Assembly (NCBI RefSeq): GCF_014356525.2 | Contig: NC_052513.1 | Location: 45,808,819-45,872,818, forward strand | Reading direction: 5' to 3' | Length of the DNA stretch: 64,000 nt | Source of the DNA: Nilaparvata lugens | Taxonomy: Eukaryota; Arthropoda; Insecta; Hemiptera; Delphacidae | Shown here: piece by piece, positions 58,104 through 64,000 of the stretch | Numbering within the stretch: position 1 is the first letter of the stretch | Layout: each line of letters opens with the position of its first letter | Made by a program: the position numbers and the translations under genes | The notes under the pieces: model-generated | The model's input: only the letters and a program-made list of their open reading frames with translations | Told to the model about the DNA's origin: nothing | Databases searched by the model: none

Positions 58104-58492
58104 TATAGCCTGTAGAAATATTAATAGTGAGTAGTATGAGCTCAATTCAAACTGATCAATGGATTTTACACTCTCCAAAGTTTAAACATAATACTCAAAA
58201 TATAATTATTATCAGGAAACTCCATAATATAAAGAAAATTTTCATAGTAATAATTGTGAGGATATGTCATATCTCAACACCAATCTAACTCTTAACAATA
58301 TGTAATCCAGAATTCAGATTGGTGTTGAAATATGACATATCCTCACAATTATTACTATAAAAGTTCTCCTTATATTATGGAGTCACCTGATAATTAAATT
58401 CTGAGTATTATGTTTAAACTTTGGAGAGTTATTTTAAGTGTCAAATCCATCAATCAGTTCGAATTAAATTATTAATAGTTCCACAGGCTATA
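58104..58492. mobile_element. Foldback / inverted-repeat element
   Basis: Left end TATAGCCTGT and right end ACAGGCTATA are inverted. Matching continues through TTAAACATAATACTC, CTCCATAATATAA, and TAATAATTGTGAGGATATGT with CATAT; the centre is near 58297. Arms are about 175 bp and strongly matched near the centre. No coding sequence. Confidence 0.85.
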
Positions 58493-61400
58493 CGTAATGA
58501 TCCAACCATGTAGAAGAAGGATATATTCAAATGCGAATGATAAGTTAATAATGTGACCCAAATAAAAACTGAGATCTTTATTTAGCTTAAGGCGGTTTAT
58601 TTATTTTTATTGGCTATTTTTTCAAATTCCTGTCTAGAAATATTTGATGGAATTCTTCTTCTATTTAGATTTTGACTTTTTAAATTCCGCGCATCATGAA
58701 CTTTCCCCATTTCCCATTGATGACTCAAGTTTTTCCATTGAATTGTTACACATCATCGAATGTTTGATGATCTGCGTGGAAGAAGCGTTAAAATGAAGAA
58801 AGGAAATGTTTCAAAATAATGGGACGGGGAAGAAGAGAACTGGCGATGATAAAAAGTTGCTAGTGGAACTCTTCAAGTCATCCATCACAGAGTGTCCTTT
58901 CCGCCTGGAAACACTGTTCATCCTGAATTTATTCAGCAGTCTCTTGAGAGTAGGACTGACGATTTCCAGTCTCAAGTCGTTATTTTATCACTTTTTATAA
59001 CAAAGATCTAAACTTACAATGGGAAAACTCAAATGAGGATCTCATGAAATATCTTAGTGGAGTTTTATAAAGAACCTGCATTACTTTCTACTTCTTCAAT
59101 GTTGAATCATCGAATAGGTTTATCAAGGGAAGGTTTATCATCTGAGAAGTTTTCTTTGATAAAATAGTCTAGAGTGATAGAAGAGTTTTCCATTTGTGCT
59201 GTGATTTTAGCAATAATTTTCGGGAACCAGAGCAACTTTCACTCTAGAAGGTGTTTAGGAAGGATATGTTATCTATATTATCAAGCACTGAAAGGTTCCT
59301 GTATATTTGATGTTGATTTTATCTTTGAATTTGTGTGATCCAACATGATATCCTATTCTTCACCAGCTAGATATAAAACTTTTTCAAGATGTATCATCAT
59401 TTGTGTCGGTTCAGAACATTTATTGCAGACAATAGCAACCAAACTTCTCAATGTCATTTCCCTCTGATCCTCATCAACAACACTGAATAAAGAAAAATTC
59501 ATTTTGAATCAAGTTAATAGCTAAAGAAAGAAAACGAGAATGAAGTAGGTACCACTTTTCAATAATAACTCTCTTCTCACAAGCCCAACAGCCATACAGT
59601 TTGATGCTGATGCTATGCTATTCAATGGATACTGTCATTCTGTACTTAATAGTATTAATGTGACTATCACACCAGAAAAGTTCTGATTGCATTTTGGTAT
59701 TGTTCAAGATTTGGATAGCTCTAAACGTTCGGAAAGCATTAGTAGCCGAAGAATTTCACGGTGAAAATACAATCGGAAAGATTCAGACTGCTTTCTTCCT
59801 ATCCGCTCATTGTCACCTAAAGATTTTCACTTTCTATTTCAGAGTAATCTTAGAATATTGGCCAATAAGCCACGTTAGCTAGCAGTGGTCTGAATAGCTA
59901 TTTCGTGAAGATAGTCGACAATGGAACACGTGGAAAAGATACGATAATGTATTAGTTGTGGTGAATGGATAGTGGTGCTGTAGTTGACAAACATAATTTG
60001 TAGAAACCAAACACATCAAATAATCGTTTCTTCCTGTCACAGATTTCTGGCTCCTTTTCACAACAAACCGATAGTGACTGATATGATGTGTGATATAATA
60101 TCCGTCCAGTATGTTTGTTGATATGAATTATACTTGATTCGCTTCATTATATGATCGACTACATTATTTCCGATATTATCTACACATACCTTCACATTCA
60201 CATTCCAATACCTAACTTATAATAAACATTCTTATACTTATCACATGTGTCCTGCTACAGATTCACAATAGATTTCATTTGATTTTCTGCACAGTATTCC
60301 AATTTCAAGGTGGAATTGCAAAACTTTATATCTTATACAAACGATTAGTATTAAAATACTGTCCAGCGTTTGCGTATCAATTCAATTCCTCATAAATTGC
60401 TTGTAATAAATAAATGTAATCCAACAACACAACAAAATTCATTGTGATGATGATCTTATTTCTCCACTATTAAAACTTATATTTAAATGAAGTACTTTTT
60501 CCCATTTGAATCATTAATTTTAAATTAATCCAATCCGGCATGATTCCTGCGTTGAAGTAGGTTGGAGAAAACATTGGAGGCAAGCTTGCTTGCCTGCCCT
60601 GATATAGGTGTGATTGTTTATATATTTTAATAAGTGAGATTTCAGCGTTGTAAATTTAGTTCAAATCAAAAGCACTGGAAATTCATGGTCGTAAGTGGGA
60701 GTATGAGAAACGTTAACAAGTTCCTCATAAACCTGTTACTTTAAAACAGTTCGCCTTTCTTATAAGGATCAGCCCACAATGATTTTATTCTTGTTCATTT
60801 CAAGAGTACAAAAATACAAAAAAACTCAATGCAGTACAGTAAGAAAACATTCCTTAATCAGAGTAATCCTTGATAATCTGATGACTTCTTGAACTTTTGC
60901 TGATTAGGTACCGCCTATTATAGGAAGTTTCACAACATTTTTCCTCAACAATTTCCAATGATAACAGTACTCATCCTCACCAATAACTTTAAACAGAAAT
61001 CGATTCAACTGATCAACTAATAAACACTTGAACTTGACAAAAAAACAGATAAATAAAATTTTTCACTGAATTTTTTACAATTGTGTAGAGAACAGAGTTT
61101 CATGGATCTTATAGCTCTGCAAGAGTCAAGTTGGCTTCTCGTTGACTGAACATTATAACGAGAGTCTAGAAAGTAACTTTTTGGATGAAATAATTAATTT
61201 GAAATAAAATGATGACCATAATTCGCTCAAATTGGATGCTTTGAACTACAGTATTGACTTGAAGAAATACAATATTAGATACGGTAGTCCTTTTTTATAA
61301 TCAATATTGCAGTAGTGTTGAATACTAACTCAGTTAAAGTTCATAAAGCTGTTGGATTTCCACTCACATCTATCCTTTTCCATATTCCTATGAAATTACC

Positions 61401-62422
61401 GAATAATGGGTGAGTCATATATATATATATATATTTCCATATCTTGAAGTAAAATCATCCAAGTTATCTCTGTGGAGAGTTATTGACCATTGTGCATACG
61501 ACAAAACTTTGGAGCTAAAAAACAACGCATGTAAAACTTAAATTCAACTTGAAACTATTCTCAATGATAAGTTTCTTTTAATGAATACTAATAGTGTTTG
61601 GCTGGAGAATATATATCAATAGAATCAACCACATTTTTACTCAGAATCATAACGATTACTCTTTAATGGCTCATACCGTAGTTCATGTTCAACCACACAT
61701 GCAAAGCTCTGACTAAAAGGTGTTAATAATGATAAGTAATATTATCAATCATTGGAGATTACAATTTTTTTTCAATAACTCAATATTCCACACATCTCCT
61801 TAACACATTTACTTTATAATAATCTATTACTATTGACTTATTATTTAAATTCTAAGATTACTTTAATTTTGGACGGAGCCTATTGCAATAGGTTTTCTTT
61901 AACGTCAGTAAAATATTCTTCACCTCAAACGTAGTCTCTAAACATTTTGTACATATACTTTAAATTAGTTTCTATCAAACTCTGTTCTAATAGAAAAATA
62001 TTCATGCAGAACCAACACGCGCAAAAAGTCCTTACATGTGAGGAAGCGGTTACTAAATAATATTGATAGAATAGATCAATATGAATGATAATTGAATCGC
62101 AAGAGTATGGAATCCACATGAAAATCATGTAGGTGGAACATCAAAAAACAACTTTTTGTGCAATAGAGATAATAGAGACAAAAAAGCTTGCTTCCAAATT
62201 TCATGCCTTGAAGGATTCTGGCGACTACAAAAATCTATCGTTAGTTTGGTTGTTTGTATAAGTGCAGCTTTCTTCATAGTAGTGTTAAGTGTTTTTTCTT
62301 CAATCTGCAAAGAAAAATATGTACATCCGTCTCCTTGAATTGTATCATAATATAATTATATACCAGTAGTTTATTTCAAACAATAAACATTTTACAATTT
62401 CAAAGTACTTTAAGTCACTGAC
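58493..62422. other. Noncoding AT-rich stretch
   Basis: No convincing gene in about 3.9 kb. A TA dinucleotide repeat is at 61416-61432. Probably the continuation of an intron that begins at 62422 on the minus strand. Confidence 0.45.
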
Positions 62423-62900
62423 CTGCAGTAGAATACACACAGTGGAAATCAACAAACCAATGCGACGACGTAACATTTTTATCGATGAAAATTCAAGGCG
62501 AACTAACAACAATAAATTTCATGAACAAAGTTCATCGAAAATACTTTCGAACAAAACGAGACGCAAACGTTTGGCATGCGTTGTTAACGCGCTTATTACG
62601 GAGCGCGACAAGACTGCAATAATCTGCGGCTCAACCAATCCGAACGACGGTTCGAAACGGACTGATCCTGGTCTGTTTCTCTCGCTGGAAAGAAATCGGC
62701 GGGGTCTGGAGAATTGTACGCTTGCTCTCTCATCCCTTTCGCTCACACTCTCTCTTTTTTCTCTCTCTCTCTCTCTCTCTACAATTCGCACCCATCCACA
62801 CACACTCACACCACCAACTCTCCCCTCCAATATAGCATTATTGCATTGAAGGGACATCATATTGTTTGGGAAAAGTCCCTTCTCAGCAACAGAGCGAAAT
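62423..62900 (-). promoter_or_regulatory. Probable promoter and 5' exon of a minus-strand gene
   Basis: 62460-62710 is CpG-rich (TTACGGAGCGCGACAAG, CGAACGACGGTTCG), unlike its flanks. 62730-62785 reads as GAGAGAGAGAGA on the minus strand, a GAGA-factor-type promoter element. A donor (TACTGCAG then GTCAGTGACT) lies at 62423/62422 on the minus strand. Together these fit a transcription start and a noncoding or short coding first exon. The open frames on both strands here look compositional. Confidence 0.4.
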
Positions 62901-63151
62901 CCTGGCGAGGTCCATTCGAAAGTTGATTCTGTATTCAGTCGCTTGGGATTTGCGGGTTCTGATTTCTTCTATTTCTAGTGTGCGGTAACTCAGATTTTTT
63001 AATTTTTTTGGAGTGAATTTTCTTTTTAGTGCGCATAAATTGTAATGAATGCCTCTGGAGCACAAAAGTTCCAAGTGATAGGAGTAGTGGAGAGTAATAG
63101 AGAATAATTTGAAAAGGAAATCATGAACAGGAGAGTAAAGGAAAGTAGAAA

Positions 63152-63220
63152 GATTGATTGATTATTTGCCTTTATTAGGGCGGAGTTAGGACCCTGGTCC
63201 TCTCTGCCACACAACCCTTT
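63152..63220 (-). mobile_element. LINE 3'-end tail
   Basis: The minus strand reads TGTGGCAGAGAGGACCAGGG, then TAACTCCGCCCTAATAAAGG, then ATAATCAATCAATC. It is the same terminus as at 11365-11440, with little of the body left. Confidence 0.65.
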
Positions 63221-63568
63221 ACAAAATAAAAAATTAACATAAGGAAACAAAACAGAGAGAGAAACAGGCGCCTTTTTTTCTTCCTGGAAATATTCAACTC
63301 CTATGAAGATTATCCACTTGATTTTGACAAAATGATGAATAATAATTGTTCTATTATTTTTCATGTTCCTGGATTCTGTATAATTATAAGGAGATTGCAT
63401 TTTACAAGACAAAAATTTCACCAGTGCAAAGCACAGATTACATGCTAGTGGATTATAAAGGAAATTGAATGATGGAGAATAAATGACAGTAGAAGTTTGA
63501 AGGGGGCTTTTTATTATTAAGAGTTATAATTTTCCATTGAAATTAGATTCTTGACTGTTATTTATTTA

Positions 63569-63751
63569 TCACCACCACCACCAGCGACGCTTCTTATACT
63601 TCTTCTTTTTACATCTGGTGTCAACTTGGTGGTCCTCGGATGGTACGATATCACTGTCCGCCATTACAGCTTCTTTCAGTAATTCGGACTCATAGTTCTC
63701 TGCTGCCACATCTGTTCCTAGAGGATTTGCTGAGATGGATTGGACTGATGC
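63569..63751 (-). CDS. Candidate terminal coding exon, unknown protein with basic/Trp tail
   Basis: On the minus strand a strong acceptor (TTTTTTCAACAG) ends at 63752. From 63751 one frame is open for 60 codons to TGA at 63569-63571. It begins ASVQSISANPLGTDVAAENY and ends TRCKKKKYKKRRWWWW. The other two frames hit stops early. AATAAATAAA starts within two bases of the stop, so the poly(A) signal nearly abuts the coding end. The four Trp codons come from a TGG repeat. No family recognised; earlier exons would lie beyond the window. Confidence 0.4.
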   Translation of the reverse strand, partial: ASVQSISANPLGTDVAAENYESELLKEAVMADSDIVPSEDHQVDTRCKKKKYKKRRWWWW

Positions 63752-64000
63752 CTGTTGAAAAAATTGGGTGCATCGTTTATTTAAGAAGATGAAACAAAAG
63801 TTGATCCAACAGATAGGTATACAGAACTAGAAACAAATCATAACTGTGCATTTATCACTAGATTGTGAAAGTGAATACCAATTTAATCTATTATTTAGTT
63901 TTTTATTCTATAGAATAAGTGAACCTAAAGAGAAATGTTACAAAAATGGCCATGCAGCGAACTGTATAACCTTTGGATTAATTAAATTGACCAGCATTCT

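Noticed and set aside
62442..62860. Frames of 135 and 113 residues on opposite strands
   Set aside because: CpG-rich and CT-repeat composition; the region is better read as promoter and 5' exon.

Overview
The window looks like an AT-rich, repeat-dense insect nuclear contig, probably hemipteran (auchenorrhynchan or planthopper-like). The evidence is spliced low-density genes, BEL/Pao and Ty3/gypsy fragments, many Jockey/CR1/RTE-like LINE remnants, a CCTAA run of insect telomere type, and a Polinton/Maverick (adintovirus-like) element. The species assignment is inference from repeat flavour only. Two runs of exactly 100 N (10027-10126 and 54678-54777) are scaffold gaps of unknown true size.

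Layout. 1-2181: minus-strand BEL/Pao pol remnant (end of RNase H through integrase), split by a plus-strand LINE 3' end with an exact 10-bp target-site duplication. 2183-2870: GC-rich block with a 159-bp tandem repeat. 5133-9109: the best host gene, a two-exon minus-strand C2H2 zinc-finger gene whose splice sites and phase agree; LINE remnants and a minisatellite lie in its intron. 9537-10026: LINE remnant cut by a gap. 12298-13301: TA-flanked inverted-repeat DNA element. 15083-17864: LINE 3' end holding a Ty3/gypsy pol fragment between about 290-bp direct repeats. 18601-19232: TTAA-bounded foldback. 24393-25095: 34-bp minisatellite. 29825-32048: a 2.2-kb near-perfect palindrome whose spacer carries a copy of a repeat also present at 3.95 kb. 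38740-40440: Jockey-like LINE. 40624-40781: a hairpin and telomere-like repeats.

40889-54126 is the most interesting region. Two Polinton copies lie tail-to-tail, with a 3'-truncated LINE fragment between them. Copy 1 (plus strand, 40889-49592) has a terminal repeat carrying a promoter and splice signals, a protein-primed PolB with its palm deleted and one in-frame stop, a BIR-domain (IAP-like) gene, two unrecognised accessory ORFs, a chromodomain integrase, a packaging ATPase, a DUF8207-like protein, a small virion-type ORF, and a PLA2-type px gene cut by the LINE junction. Several genes have their own TATA/initiator pair with a very short leader. Copy 2 (minus strand, 51159-54126) keeps the terminal repeat, a capsid-side gene start, the DUF8207-like gene and the ATPase, all broken, and has an internal deletion next to the terminal repeat. 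No major capsid or protease gene was recognised, so neither copy looks autonomous.

54778-64000 is mostly noncoding: a LINE remnant, a 389-bp foldback, a CpG-rich, GAGA-rich probable promoter and 5' exon on the minus strand near 62.4-62.9 kb, and a candidate minus-strand terminal coding exon at 63569-63751. Most remaining intergenic DNA is AT-rich, with a few islands of higher GC that could be conserved regulatory DNA.
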